Positions 27,010-35,549 of a stretch of DNA of 43,862 nucleotides are shown here, one piece after another (the stretch's first letter is position 1; every line of letters starts with the position of its first letter). A program made the translations under genes and the position numbers. Origin of the DNA: Gammaproteobacteria bacterium. GTDB lineage: Bacteria; Pseudomonadota; Gammaproteobacteria; Nevskiales; Nevskiaceae. Location: NCBI GenBank assembly GCA_026398815.1, contig JAPLSA010000027.1, positions 1 through 43,862 on the forward strand. Direction: 5' to 3'. Below the pieces are notes generated by a model. That model ran no database searches and was not told the DNA's origin. It saw only the letters and a list, made by a program, of their open reading frames with translations.

Positions 27010-28530
27010 ATGTCCAAGAAGCTGATTGCCGCCTACCAGCGGGACCTCGAACAGGCCACGAGCTATGCCGAATGGCGGGAAATCGCCACCGCGCTCGATC
27101 GCCTGGAAGGGGCGGACGCCTGGAAGCAGGACGAGATGAGCGATGACTACGACTACCTGCTGATCAAGGAACGGCTCAACACGCTGCGCGAACTGCGCAA
27201 GTCCGGCGAAGTGCGGCAGCTGGTGTTCCAGCTCGCCGAGGGGCTGCACGGCAACCTCGGCAACGTGGCCGACCCCGTGCTGTACGCCTACGCGCGGGTC
27301 GGCACCAAGAAGCTGGTCGAGGAATACATCGAGGAATCGGCACGCTGCCTGGACTACGTCTGCGTCGGCGATTTCCCGGATTTCTCCAACGACGAGAAGA
27401 TCCTGTTCTTCAAGCGCACCGGCACCAGCTTCGGCCGTTCGGCGCTGCTGCTGTCCGGCGGCGCGACGCTCGGCATGTTCCACCTCGGCGTCATCAAGGC
27501 ACTGTCGGAGGCCAACGTGCTGCCGCGCGTGATCTCGGGCTCCTCGGCCGGCGCCATCATCGCCGGCATGGTCGGCAGCCGCACCGATGACGAACTGCCG
27601 GGCATGTTCGATCCGGAGTCCCTGAGCCTGCAGGCATTCCAGACCGTGAGCCTGCGCCAGGTGCTGGCCGGCAGTGCGCTGATGGACCCGCGCCAGTTGC
27701 TCAACTGCCTCGAACGCAACATCTCGCCGGGCAGCTTCATCCAGGCTTTCGAACGCACCCGGCGCATCCTCGGCGTCACCGTCTCGCCGGCCGAGGCCCA
27801 CCAGTCGGCCCGCCTGCTGAACTATCTGACGGCGCCGAACGTCACCGTGCAGTCGGCCGTGCTGGCCTCCTGCGCGGTGCCGGGCGTGTTCCCGCCGGTG
27901 ATGCTCGACGCGCTGGACTTCGACGGCGTCAAGCACCCGTACATGCGCTCCAAGCGCTGGGTCGACGGCTCGATCGCCAACGATCTGCCGATGTTGCGCC
28001 TGGCCCGCCTGCACAACGTCAACCACTACATCGTCAGCCAGACCAATCCGCACGTGGTGCCGTTCATGCGCGAGCAGAACCCGCGCCGCCGCTCGGTCGC
28101 CGATGTCGTGCAGCACGTCGCCACCACCGCGACCCGCGATGTCCTGAAGCTGACCCGCAACTACGTCGGCGCAGCGGTGCCGGGCCGCATCGTCGACATG
28201 CTCAACGACGTGCTGCAGCAGCGTTACAGCGGCGACATCAGCTTGTTCCCGAAGCAGTCGCCGACCCAGCTGATGCGGATGTTCTCGAACCCCTCGCAGG
28301 CGGCGATCGCCAGCTTCATCCGCGACGGCGAACGCGCCACCTGGCCGAAGCTGGAGCGCATCCGGCTGCAGACGCGCATTTCCCGGGCCTTCGAGGACTG
28401 CCTGTTCTGGCTCAAGGAACAGGGCCTGCGCCGGCACGGCGAAGTGCGCCGGGGACCCGCCCCGCGCAGCGCCGGCGAGCGGCTGAAACTGGCGGCGGTC
28501 GACGGTCGGCGCACCGGCGACAACGGCTGA
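27010..28530 (+). CDS. Patatin-like phospholipase with N-terminal DUF3336
   Basis: A probable lipid acyl hydrolase of 506 residues. An N-terminal DUF3336-type helical region (about 1-140), as in yeast TGL3/4/5 lipases and bacterial relatives, precedes the patatin core. The core has the oxyanion loop GGATLG (150-155), nucleophile S179 in GSSAG (177-181) and the catalytic aspartate in WVDGSIAND. There is no signal peptide, so it is cytoplasmic or membrane-associated. It diverges from the aminoacyl-PG synthase/hydrolase operon across 181 bases, making a local phospholipid-modification cluster. Substrate (phospholipid or triacylglycerol) unknown. Confidence 0.92.
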   Translation: MSKKLIAAYQRDLEQATSYAEWREIATALDRLEGADAWKQDEMSDDYDYLLIKERLNTLRELRKSGEVRQLVFQLAEGLHGNLGNVADPVLYAYARVGTKKLVEEYIEESARCLDYVCVGDFPDFSNDEKILFFKRTGTSFGRSALLLSGGATLGMFHLGVIKALSEANVLPRVISGSSAGAIIAGMVGSRTDDELPGMFDPESLSLQAFQTVSLRQVLAGSALMDPRQLLNCLERNISPGSFIQAFERTRRILGVTVSPAEAHQSARLLNYLTAPNVTVQSAVLASCAVPGVFPPVMLDALDFDGVKHPYMRSKRWVDGSIANDLPMLRLARLHNVNHYIVSQTNPHVVPFMREQNPRRRSVADVVQHVATTATRDVLKLTRNYVGAAVPGRIVDMLNDVLQQRYSGDISLFPKQSPTQLMRMFSNPSQAAIASFIRDGERATWPKLERIRLQTRISRAFEDCLFWLKEQGLRRHGEVRRGPAPRSAGERLKLAAVDGRRTGDNG

Positions 28531-28703
28531 CCGGCACGAAAACGGCTTGCCGGAAGCGACGGCTGGGCCGCCTCTGTGGGCGCCGCCGCCGCACACTGCG
28601 ATCCAGCTGTGAACCGCCGCATGTTTTCATCGCCCGTTCACGGCGAGCGCCGGCTTCGTAGCGTATTCTGACCACTACCGCTCCGAAAAAGAGTGCATTT
28701 CCC

Positions 28704-29303
28704 GTGACCATCAACAAGGAACTCACCCCCGTCACTGCCAGGGGCGAAGCCACCCGTCGCAAGCTGCTGGCCGCTGCGGAAATCGAAATCGGCGAAAAAG
28801 GTTTCCACGTCGCCTCGGTCAGCTCGATCACCACCCGCGCCGATGTCGGCCAGGGCACGTTCTATCTGTACTTCCATTCCAAGGACGAGATTTTCCTGAC
28901 CCTGGTCCGGGACATCGGCTCGCGGCTGCGCAAGCACATGGCGCTGGCCATCGAAGGCATCCGCGACCGGGTCGCCGCCGAGCGCCGCGGCCTGGAAGCG
29001 TTCTTCGAGTTCGCCCATGCCCATCCCGGCCTCTACCGGATCGTCCAGGAGTCCCAGTTCGTCGACGAGGCGGTGTTCCGCGAGTACTACGAGCGGCTGG
29101 CCGAAAGCTATGCCGAAGACCTCGCCGAGGCGACCGGTCGCGGCGAACTGGCGCCGGGCAATGCCGTGGCCCGGGCCTGGTCGATCATGGGCATTGGCCA
29201 CTTCATCGGCATGCGCTGGTGCCTGTGGCAGCAGCAGGTGCCGGGGCCGGACGTGGTCGACGGCGTGATGGACCTGATCGCGCGCGGCATCGCGCCGCGC
29301 TGA
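28704..29303 (+). CDS. TetR/AcrR-family transcriptional regulator
   Basis: A 199-residue repressor-type protein with an N-terminal helix-turn-helix (about 37-57, including VGQGTFYLYFHSKDE, the classic TetR recognition-helix region). The all-helical ligand-binding domain (about 65-199) contains a glycine-containing helix IMGIGHFIGMRWCLW. It starts at GTG 28704, preceded by a poor Shine-Dalgarno. It heads the acyl-CoA ligase, barrel, barrel, lipase run with a 102-base gap. The likely ligand is therefore an acyl-CoA or fatty-acid-like compound, as for FadR/PsrA-type TetR proteins; that is inference from context. Confidence 0.9.
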   Translation: MTINKELTPVTARGEATRRKLLAAAEIEIGEKGFHVASVSSITTRADVGQGTFYLYFHSKDEIFLTLVRDIGSRLRKHMALAIEGIRDRVAAERRGLEAFFEFAHAHPGLYRIVQESQFVDEAVFREYYERLAESYAEDLAEATGRGELAPGNAVARAWSIMGIGHFIGMRWCLWQQQVPGPDVVDGVMDLIARGIAPR

Positions 29304-29362
29304 TCGCCGCGGGCGGCCGGGGAGCCGACAGCGCGTTCAAGTCGCTGGCCGGCGGGGGCATC

Positions 29363-29377
29363 CGTATCATCGGTACG
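29363..29377. promoter_or_regulatory. Candidate operator for the TetR regulator
   Basis: CGTA-N7-TACG is a small inverted repeat in the gap between tetR and the acyl-CoA ligase gene. It overlaps a TATCAT (29365-29370) that could be a -10 box. No good -35 is visible and the arms are only four bases, so this is a weak candidate. Confidence 0.3.
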
Positions 29378-29405
29378 TTTGTTTCCCTTTTCGTCGATCC
29401 GCCCC

Positions 29406-30914
29406 ATGTCACGACCCGATGTCATCGGCTTCGCGCGCCTTGCCCTGCCCGGGCACGCGGCGATTCGTGCCGGTGACCAGGTCTGGACGTACCGGGATCT
29501 GGCGTTCCGCGCCCGCCGGCTGGCCTGGCGCCTGCACGCACGCGGCATCGGCGGCGGCGACCGGGTGGCGATCCTCAGCCAGAACCACATCGCCCACTTC
29601 GACCTGCTGATCGCCGCGCCGATGGCGCAGGTCATCGCCGTACCGCTGAACATCCGTCTCGGCCCGGCGGAACTGGCCGCCCAGGTCGCGCAGGTGACGC
29701 CAAAGCTGCTGCTGGTCGACGCCGGCTCAGAAGCCGTTGCCGCCACGCTGGGCCTGCCGACCTTGCGCCTGGCCGACTACGAGCGCTGGCTCGCCGACGT
29801 TCCGGCCGCCGCCCAGCCGCCGGCCGGCGACGCGCCGGGGCTCGACGGCATCCACATGATCCTGTTCACCGGCGGCTCCACCGGCGCGCCGAAGGGCGCC
29901 TGCCTGCCGTACCGGCAGACGCTCGGCAACGCCGACGACAGCGCCGAAGCCTGGGCGCTGCGGCCGGGCGATGTCGTGATCCAGGCCACGCCGTGTTTCC
30001 ACGCGGCCGCCAATGTGCTGAGCCTGCCGCTGCTGCGGGTCGGCGGCACCGTGGTGCTGGCGCCGCGCTTCGATCCGGCCGACTACCTGCGGCAGGCGGT
30101 TGCCCACCGGGCGACGATCCTGTTCATGGTGCCGACCATGTTCGCGGCGCTGGCCGATGACCCGGGGTTCGCCGGCGCCGACCTGTCCTCGGTGCGCATG
30201 GCGCTGTCCGGCGGCGCGCCGTGTCCGCAGACACTCTGCGACCGCTACCTGCGCCGCGGCATCCGCTTCCGCTGCGGCTTCGGCATGACCGAGGCCGGCG
30301 TCAACTGCTTCCTCGGCGGCGATCCGGCGGTCGACAACCCGCAGGCGGTCGGCCTGCCGATGCCGCGCGTGCGGGTCGACGTCCGGCGCGGCGACGGCAG
30401 CCGCACCGACGACGGCGAAGTCGGCGAGCTGTGCCTGTCCGGCCCGCAGATCTGCGCCGGCTACTGGGGCCCGCATGACGCCGCCGCCGCGTTCCGCGAC
30501 GGCTGGCTGCACACCGGCGACCTCGCCCGCCGCGACGCCGCCGGGCGCATCACCATCCGTGGCCGGCTCAAGGACCTCTACATCTCCGGCGGCGAGAACA
30601 TCTATCCGTCGGAAATCGAGGCCGCCGTGCTGGAATCGCCGGAGATCGCCGAGGCCTGCGTGTTCGGCTGGCCCGACGCCCGCTGGGGCGAGGTCGGCAT
30701 CGCCTTCGTGGTGCGCCACCCCGGGCTGCCCTACGACGAGGCCCAGCTGCGCGCGGCGCTGCGCCAGCGGCTGGCCGGCTACAAGATTCCGGCCGCGTTC
30801 GTCGTGGTGCCGTCGCTGCCGCGCAGCGCGGTCGGCAAGGTGCTGAAGACCGAAGCCCGCGAGCAGTACCGCGCGATGCTGCAGGACACCGGCCGATTCG
30901 GAAACGTGGCCTGA
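29406..30914 (+). CDS. Acyl-CoA synthetase (AMP-binding, class I adenylate-forming enzyme)
   Basis: Activates a carboxylic acid, probably fatty or aromatic, to its CoA thioester through an acyl-AMP. The 502-residue product has an N-domain P-loop at 154-164 with sequence FTGGSTGAPKG; the usual first residues are TSGTTG or TSGSTG, so the second Ser is Gly here. Then come FGMTEAG (A5), GWLHTGDL (A7), RLKDLYISGGENIYPSEIE (A8) and catalytic lysine in VGKVLKTEAR (A10). The start ATG 29406 is preferred over an upstream ATG (29379) because the protein then starts with the usual short lead. Its stop shares a base with the next gene's start (TGATG). Confidence 0.9.
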   Translation: MSRPDVIGFARLALPGHAAIRAGDQVWTYRDLAFRARRLAWRLHARGIGGGDRVAILSQNHIAHFDLLIAAPMAQVIAVPLNIRLGPAELAAQVAQVTPKLLLVDAGSEAVAATLGLPTLRLADYERWLADVPAAAQPPAGDAPGLDGIHMILFTGGSTGAPKGACLPYRQTLGNADDSAEAWALRPGDVVIQATPCFHAAANVLSLPLLRVGGTVVLAPRFDPADYLRQAVAHRATILFMVPTMFAALADDPGFAGADLSSVRMALSGGAPCPQTLCDRYLRRGIRFRCGFGMTEAGVNCFLGGDPAVDNPQAVGLPMPRVRVDVRRGDGSRTDDGEVGELCLSGPQICAGYWGPHDAAAAFRDGWLHTGDLARRDAAGRITIRGRLKDLYISGGENIYPSEIEAAVLESPEIAEACVFGWPDARWGEVGIAFVVRHPGLPYDEAQLRAALRQRLAGYKIPAAFVVVPSLPRSAVGKVLKTEAREQYRAMLQDTGRFGNVA

Positions 30915-32095
30915 TGCCGGCGCCGGTCCGGGCCCGCGCCGCGCTGGCGGCCCTCGGCATGCTGGTCGCCGGACCGCTGGCCGCCCATCCCGACCTGCTG
31001 CTCGACAGCGGCCGCTACCTGGCTCGCCACCCCGGTCTGACCGTCGGCCTGAGCCTGCTGCACGACCCGCGCGACCGCAGCTTCGGTGCCGACGGCCAGC
31101 GCCAGCCGGGCGTGGCGCCCGCCTACGGACCCGGCAGCGAGTTTCCGCTGACCCAGGTCACGGTCGACCTCGAAAACCATTTCCCGCTATTCGAAGCCGA
31201 AGCCCTGCCATTCGTCTCGTCACGGCTGTGGACCGCCCGCGCGGTGTTCGGCTATGCCGAAACCGCGACCCGCGGACCGCTCGGCGCCGCTGCGGTGGCC
31301 GACGGTGCACCGGCATCGAAGTCCGGCATCCACGACCTCGACCTCGCCTTCGGCCCGGTGCTGTTCGGCTCGCAGGACTGGCGCAGCCGAAGCGCCACGC
31401 CGCTGTCGCTGATCCTGCTCGGCGAGCTGCGGGTGCCGATCGGCGCGCAGGACCCGGCTGCGCCGAACAATGTCGGCGGCGGCGTGTTCGCCTGGGGCGC
31501 CCGGCTGGGCGGCCACTGGCAGGCACAGAACCCCCAGCTGCGCGGCCTGCGGCTGGATGCCGGCCTGCGGCTGCGCTGGTACGAGGCCGACCAGGAACCG
31601 GCCTTCAACGCCCAGACGCCGACCCAGGCCGGCCGCGATCTCGAATTCGACGCCACGCTGGCCCAGCGGCTGTGGCGGAACGTCCACGCCCAGGTGTCGT
31701 ACTACCGCCGCGACGGCAGCGCCAACGAATACCGCCGGCTTCGCAGCAGCGCACAGCCACCCGAGGCCGGCCCGCTGCAGGACAGCTTCCCCGACCCCGC
31801 ACCGCTGCGCGACGCCGGCAGCCGCGAGCAGCGCCTGCAGCTCGGCCTCGGCGCCTTCCTGACGCCGCAGCTGTGGCTGTCGGTGGCCTGGACCCGGCCG
31901 TTGTCCGGCGACAGCGGCCGCATCACCGTGCCGTACCTGCAGCAGCCGGCCGGCTGCGAGGGGCTCGGCAGCTGCCGGCCGACCGCGAACGGCAGCGACG
32001 TCGTCGATGGCCTCGGCAACGCCCGGAGCTATGCGTCGGACAGCGTGCTGCTGCGTCTGCGCTGGCAGCCGCGCGCCAGCCGGGAGCAGCCATGA
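30914..32095 (+). CDS. Outer-membrane beta-barrel protein 1 (MetA/phenol-transporter-like)
   Basis: A 393-residue exported protein with a signal peptide (cleavage near residue 24, LAA-H). The rest is made of alternating amphipathic strands with aromatic girdles and Gly/Asn/Asp turns, ending in SVLLRLRWQP. The pattern resembles the PF13557 'MetA pathway of phenol degradation' porin-like family, but I cannot assign a substrate. It is translationally coupled on both sides (TGATG with the ligase, ATGA with the next barrel), so it must belong to the same pathway. Confidence 0.75.
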   Translation: MPAPVRARAALAALGMLVAGPLAAHPDLLLDSGRYLARHPGLTVGLSLLHDPRDRSFGADGQRQPGVAPAYGPGSEFPLTQVTVDLENHFPLFEAEALPFVSSRLWTARAVFGYAETATRGPLGAAAVADGAPASKSGIHDLDLAFGPVLFGSQDWRSRSATPLSLILLGELRVPIGAQDPAAPNNVGGGVFAWGARLGGHWQAQNPQLRGLRLDAGLRLRWYEADQEPAFNAQTPTQAGRDLEFDATLAQRLWRNVHAQVSYYRRDGSANEYRRLRSSAQPPEAGPLQDSFPDPAPLRDAGSREQRLQLGLGAFLTPQLWLSVAWTRPLSGDSGRITVPYLQQPAGCEGLGSCRPTANGSDVVDGLGNARSYASDSVLLRLRWQPRASREQP

Positions 32096-33279
32096 TCCGG
32101 CGGCTGGCGGTTGCCGGCCTGCTGCTGGCCGCACCGGCGCAGGCCGCGATCGTGTTCACCCCGCATGTCTCGGAATACGCCGTGCTGCCGCGCGGCACCT
32201 ACCTCGACACCACGGCGGTGCACAGCTCGATCGACCGGATCTGGGACGCCGACGGCCACAAGGTGCCACTCGGCAACACGGCGATCGCGCCGGGCGAGTC
32301 GATCAGCGCCACGCTGCTGCTGGGACGCTACCTGTGGATCGGCAATCTGTTCGAGGACAGCGGCCTGCCGTTCTTCGACGATCGCAACCAGGTGCTGCGG
32401 GTGATCGCCACCGCCGGCCGGCAGTCGGCCAGCGGCGCGATCAACGAGCTGTCGCGCGAGTTCGGCCAGACCTCGCGCGGCAGCGGCTTCGGCGACCTGT
32501 TCCTGCTCGCCGGCGTCTACGGCCGGCAATACCACCACGGCCCGCTGCACGGCAACGGCCTGTACACGCTGACGGTCAAAGCCCCGGTCGGCAGCTTCCA
32601 GCGCGATTCGCTGCTCAACCCGGGCACCCGCTACTGGAGCGTGATGCCGCAGCTGTCGCACCACCAGGACTGGTTCGGCCGGCTGTCGATCGACGCCACC
32701 GCCGCGCTGCAGATCAACAGCGCCGCCTCGGAAACCGCGTACGGCGGGCTGACGCCGTCGAAGCCGGCCAGCGTGGTCAACCTGGAAGCGACGTTCGCGT
32801 GGAAGTTCAGCCCGCAGTGGTTTGCCGAGGCCGGTCTGAGCCACTACCGCAGCCTCGGCAGCAACCGCTACGACGAGGTCAGCCTGAACATCGCCAACCA
32901 GCCGGTCCCGCCGAGCACCGCCTGCAACACGCTGCTGGTGCCGGCGGCGCAGTGCAACCTGGCCCGCCTGTTCTATCTGGCGCCAGTGGCCGGCGAGTAC
33001 CGCGATCGCGGCATCCGCAACAGCATCGCCACCGCCGGCTTCAGCTATGTCTATCGCAGCGCCGCCGTGGCCAGCGTCCGCGCCGCACTGCCGGTGGCCG
33101 GTCGCGGCTCGCAGTTCACGCTGCCCTACCACGTCTGCCTCAGCGCGCCCTGCACGGCCGACAACGAACTGCCGGGGCTGCGCCAGACCGCCCGGCTCAG
33201 CGGCGTGCAGGAAGCGGCGGCGATCAGCGCCTCGCCGTATTTCGAGCTGCGCCTCGTGCTGCTGTTGTTCGCACCTTGA
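32092..33279 (+). CDS. Outer-membrane beta-barrel protein 2
   Basis: A second, clearly different barrel-like protein of 395 residues with a signal peptide (cleavage after A18, AQA-A). Features are long amphipathic strands, LNPGTRYWSVMPQLSHHQDW and AWKFSPQWFAEAGLSHYRS segments, and an aromatic or hydrophobic end FELRLVLLLFAP. Two cysteine pairs (ACNTLLVPAAQC and VCLSAPC) suggest disulfide-closed surface loops. It has the same broad PF13557-like look as the first barrel but little direct similarity. The start overlaps the previous stop (ATGA), and its own stop overlaps the TTG start of the lipase. Confidence 0.75.
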   Translation: MIRRLAVAGLLLAAPAQAAIVFTPHVSEYAVLPRGTYLDTTAVHSSIDRIWDADGHKVPLGNTAIAPGESISATLLLGRYLWIGNLFEDSGLPFFDDRNQVLRVIATAGRQSASGAINELSREFGQTSRGSGFGDLFLLAGVYGRQYHHGPLHGNGLYTLTVKAPVGSFQRDSLLNPGTRYWSVMPQLSHHQDWFGRLSIDATAALQINSAASETAYGGLTPSKPASVVNLEATFAWKFSPQWFAEAGLSHYRSLGSNRYDEVSLNIANQPVPPSTACNTLLVPAAQCNLARLFYLAPVAGEYRDRGIRNSIATAGFSYVYRSAAVASVRAALPVAGRGSQFTLPYHVCLSAPCTADNELPGLRQTARLSGVQEAAAISASPYFELRLVLLLFAP

Positions 33280-34718
33280 AGCGCGCCGTGCCGCTGCTGG
33301 TGCTGGCGCTGGCCGCCTGCGCGACCGGCGGCGAGCCGCCGCCCCGCCCGCATGAACGCGCCTTTCCCGATGGCTTCCGGCCGCCGCTGAGCCAGGCCAC
33401 CGGCCGGCCGGTCTACGGCTGGGGCGGCGCCCGCCGGCAACCGGAGGCCGCCGAGAACGCCAGCCCAAGCCGCACGCCGGTGCTGTTCATCCACGGCAAC
33501 ACCGAGGACGCCACCTTCTGGGATGCCGCGCGGCGCAGCTTCCGCGAAGCCGGCTGGAATGACGACGAACTCTGGGCGCCGAGCTACGGCTGGGCCTCGA
33601 CCGCCCGCTTCGATGCCAACGACGCCACCGCCGTGACGCTCGACGCCTTCGTCGACGAGGTACAGCGCTATCTCGGCGGGAAGAGCGGCCGGCCGATCCG
33701 CCAGTTCGACATCGTGGCGCATTCGCTCGGCGTCACCGCCGTGCGCCAGTGGCTGACCCAGAGCAACCGCTGGCACCAGGTGCGCAGCTTCGTCGCCGTG
33801 GCCGGCGCCAACCACGGCGTCTGGACGGCCAGGCCGGACGCGCGCGGCCCCAGCCGCACGTCGAGCTTCGAGCTGTATCGCGGCAGCCCGTGGCTGGCCC
33901 AGCTGAACGCCGGCGGCGAAACCGTCGGCGCGATGCGGACGATGACGCTCTACGACGGCACCGGCCGCTACGACACGCTGTTTCCGGCAGAGGACGCCGA
34001 CAGCCCGGCGCTGGCCGGCGCGGTCAACATCGCCTTCAACCGCGAGGCGCGCGGCTGGGCTGGTGGCCATGACCATCGGGAACTGGCGAGCGCGCCGGCG
34101 ACCCTGGCAGTGATCGCCGATTTCCTGCGCGCCGGCCCCGAGCCGCTGCCGAACGCCGCGCCGCCGACCATCGTCCGCGACGGCGACCAGCTGCACGCCG
34201 CGCCCGCCGAAGCCCGGCTGCACTGCGCCGGCGATGGCCGCGATCCCGATCGCCAGACGCCGCCGCAGGCCACGGTGACGCTGCCGCCGGGCCAGTGGCT
34301 GAGCTGCTACGCGCACAGCCCGGCCAGCGGCCTGTCGAGTCCGCTCGCCCGCCATGCCGCCGCGGCCGGGCGTGGTAGTAATGCCGCGCTGCAGCTGAAC
34401 GCCGATCCCGCCGGCGGGCCGTTTCCGCAGCCGGTGACGGTGACGCTGCGCGCCAGCGATCCGGCGGCGCTGATCGTCTACTCGATCACCGGCCGGCAGC
34501 CGGACAGCGGCAGCGCCCGCTATCGCGGCCCGCTCTACCTGCCGAGCCCGGTGGCGCTGACCGCCGTCGCCATCACTCCGGACGGCCGGCGCTCGGCACC
34601 GCTGCGGCTGCGCTACGACATCGGCCTCGAGGTCGACGAGGCGCTGCACAGCCTGCAACGCCAGCTTGACCCGACTGCCGCGGCTGACGACCGGGGCGAC
34701 CGGCCCGACGGCGACTGA
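33276..34718 (+). CDS. Lipoprotein alpha/beta hydrolase (lipase/esterase) with C-terminal chitobiase-like beta domain
   Basis: A surface or periplasmic ester hydrolase of 480 residues. The TTG start at 33276 overlaps the previous stop (TTGA) and gives a perfect lipoprotein signal: MKRAVPLLVLALAAC with Cys15, followed by Ala, so outer-membrane sorting is expected. The hydrolase domain has the oxyanion segment LFIHGNTEDATFW, nucleophile S150 in VAHSLG and histidines in GGHDHREL (265 and 267). After a linker, about 385-465 resembles a CHB_HEX_C-type immunoglobulin-like domain (PVTVTLRASDPAALIVYSI, then ALTAVAITPDGRRS). The nearest families are class-2 lipases and extracellular polyester depolymerases; the substrate is unknown. 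Confidence 0.8.
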   Translation: MKRAVPLLVLALAACATGGEPPPRPHERAFPDGFRPPLSQATGRPVYGWGGARRQPEAAENASPSRTPVLFIHGNTEDATFWDAARRSFREAGWNDDELWAPSYGWASTARFDANDATAVTLDAFVDEVQRYLGGKSGRPIRQFDIVAHSLGVTAVRQWLTQSNRWHQVRSFVAVAGANHGVWTARPDARGPSRTSSFELYRGSPWLAQLNAGGETVGAMRTMTLYDGTGRYDTLFPAEDADSPALAGAVNIAFNREARGWAGGHDHRELASAPATLAVIADFLRAGPEPLPNAAPPTIVRDGDQLHAAPAEARLHCAGDGRDPDRQTPPQATVTLPPGQWLSCYAHSPASGLSSPLARHAAAAGRGSNAALQLNADPAGGPFPQPVTVTLRASDPAALIVYSITGRQPDSGSARYRGPLYLPSPVALTAVAITPDGRRSAPLRLRYDIGLEVDEALHSLQRQLDPTAAADDRGDRPDGD

Positions 34719-34781
34719 GCCGTGCTGCGCTGCGGGAACGGGCACAATTCGCGCCGGTCCTGTCGCTGTCCACGCACTCCC

Positions 34782-35549
34782 ATGGAATCGAAAATCGTCT
34801 TCGTCACCGGCGCCAGCGCCGGCTTCGGCGCCGCTATTGCCCGCCGCTTCGTCGCCGAAGGCCATCGGGTCATCGCCGCCGCCCGCCGCACCGACCGCCT
34901 CGACGCGCTGCGCGCCGAACTGGGCGCCGCCGTGCTGCCGGTGGCGCTCGATGTCACCGAGCGCGCCGCGATCGAAGCCGTGATCGCCGGCCTTCCGGCC
35001 GACTGGGCGGCGATCGACGTGCTGGTCAACAACGCAGGGCTGGCGCTCGGCCTCGAACCGGCGCAGCGCGCCAGCCTCGAGGACTGGGAGCGGATGGTCG
35101 ACACCAACATCAAGGGCCTGATGACCATGACCCGCACCGTGCTGCCGGGCATGGTCGCGCGCGGCCGCGGCCACGTGATCAACATCGGCTCCACGGCCGG
35201 CGAATGGCCGTATCCGGGCGGCAATACCTACGGCGCGACCAAGGCCTTCGTCCGCCAGTTCACCTTGAACCTCAGAGCCGATCTGGTCGGCACCGGGGTG
35301 CGCGCCACCGACATCGAGCCGGGCCTGTGCGGCGGCACCGAGTTCTCGGCGGTGCGCTTCCATGGCGATCAGGCCAAGGCCGATGCCGTCTACGCCGGCA
35401 CCGTGCCGCTGTCGGCCGACGACGTCGCCGACGCCGTGCACTGGGTGGCCTCGCGCCCGGCCCACGTCAACATCAACCATCTGCAGCTGATGCCGGAATG
35501 CCAGGCGATCGGGCCGCTGGCGGTGAAGCGGCACGAGGCGGCGAACTGA
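34782..35549 (+). CDS. Short-chain dehydrogenase, YdfG-like 3-hydroxy acid dehydrogenase
   Basis: An NAD(P)-dependent oxidoreductase of 255 residues. The cofactor motif TGASAGFG is at 9-16, NNAG at 83-86 and the catalytic S137, Y150, K154. The ARR after strand 2 (A34-R36) favours NADP. The family (YdfG) oxidises L-allo-threonine, serine and 3-hydroxypropionate, and reduces malonic semialdehyde. It begins 63 bases after the lipase gene on the same strand, so it could be co-transcribed with the acyl-activation operon. Its coupling is with the following 103-residue gene (TGATG). Confidence 0.9.
   Translation: MESKIVFVTGASAGFGAAIARRFVAEGHRVIAAARRTDRLDALRAELGAAVLPVALDVTERAAIEAVIAGLPADWAAIDVLVNNAGLALGLEPAQRASLEDWERMVDTNIKGLMTMTRTVLPGMVARGRGHVINIGSTAGEWPYPGGNTYGATKAFVRQFTLNLRADLVGTGVRATDIEPGLCGGTEFSAVRFHGDQAKADAVYAGTVPLSADDVADAVHWVASRPAHVNINHLQLMPECQAIGPLAVKRHEAAN

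Noticed and set aside
28531-28553. CCGGCA/TGCCGG hairpin after the patatin gene
   Set aside because: Six-base stem with an 11-base loop and no T-run; could be chance in GC-rich DNA.
25468-28596. Minus-strand open frame of over 1,000 codons crossing two genes
   Set aside because: It overlaps the patatin gene antisense and the synthase gene out of frame; composition is shadow-like with no domain.
33126-35534. Minus-strand open frame of 802 codons opposite the lipase and SDR genes
   Set aside because: No motifs; both genes on the plus strand have catalytic residues and coupled starts.
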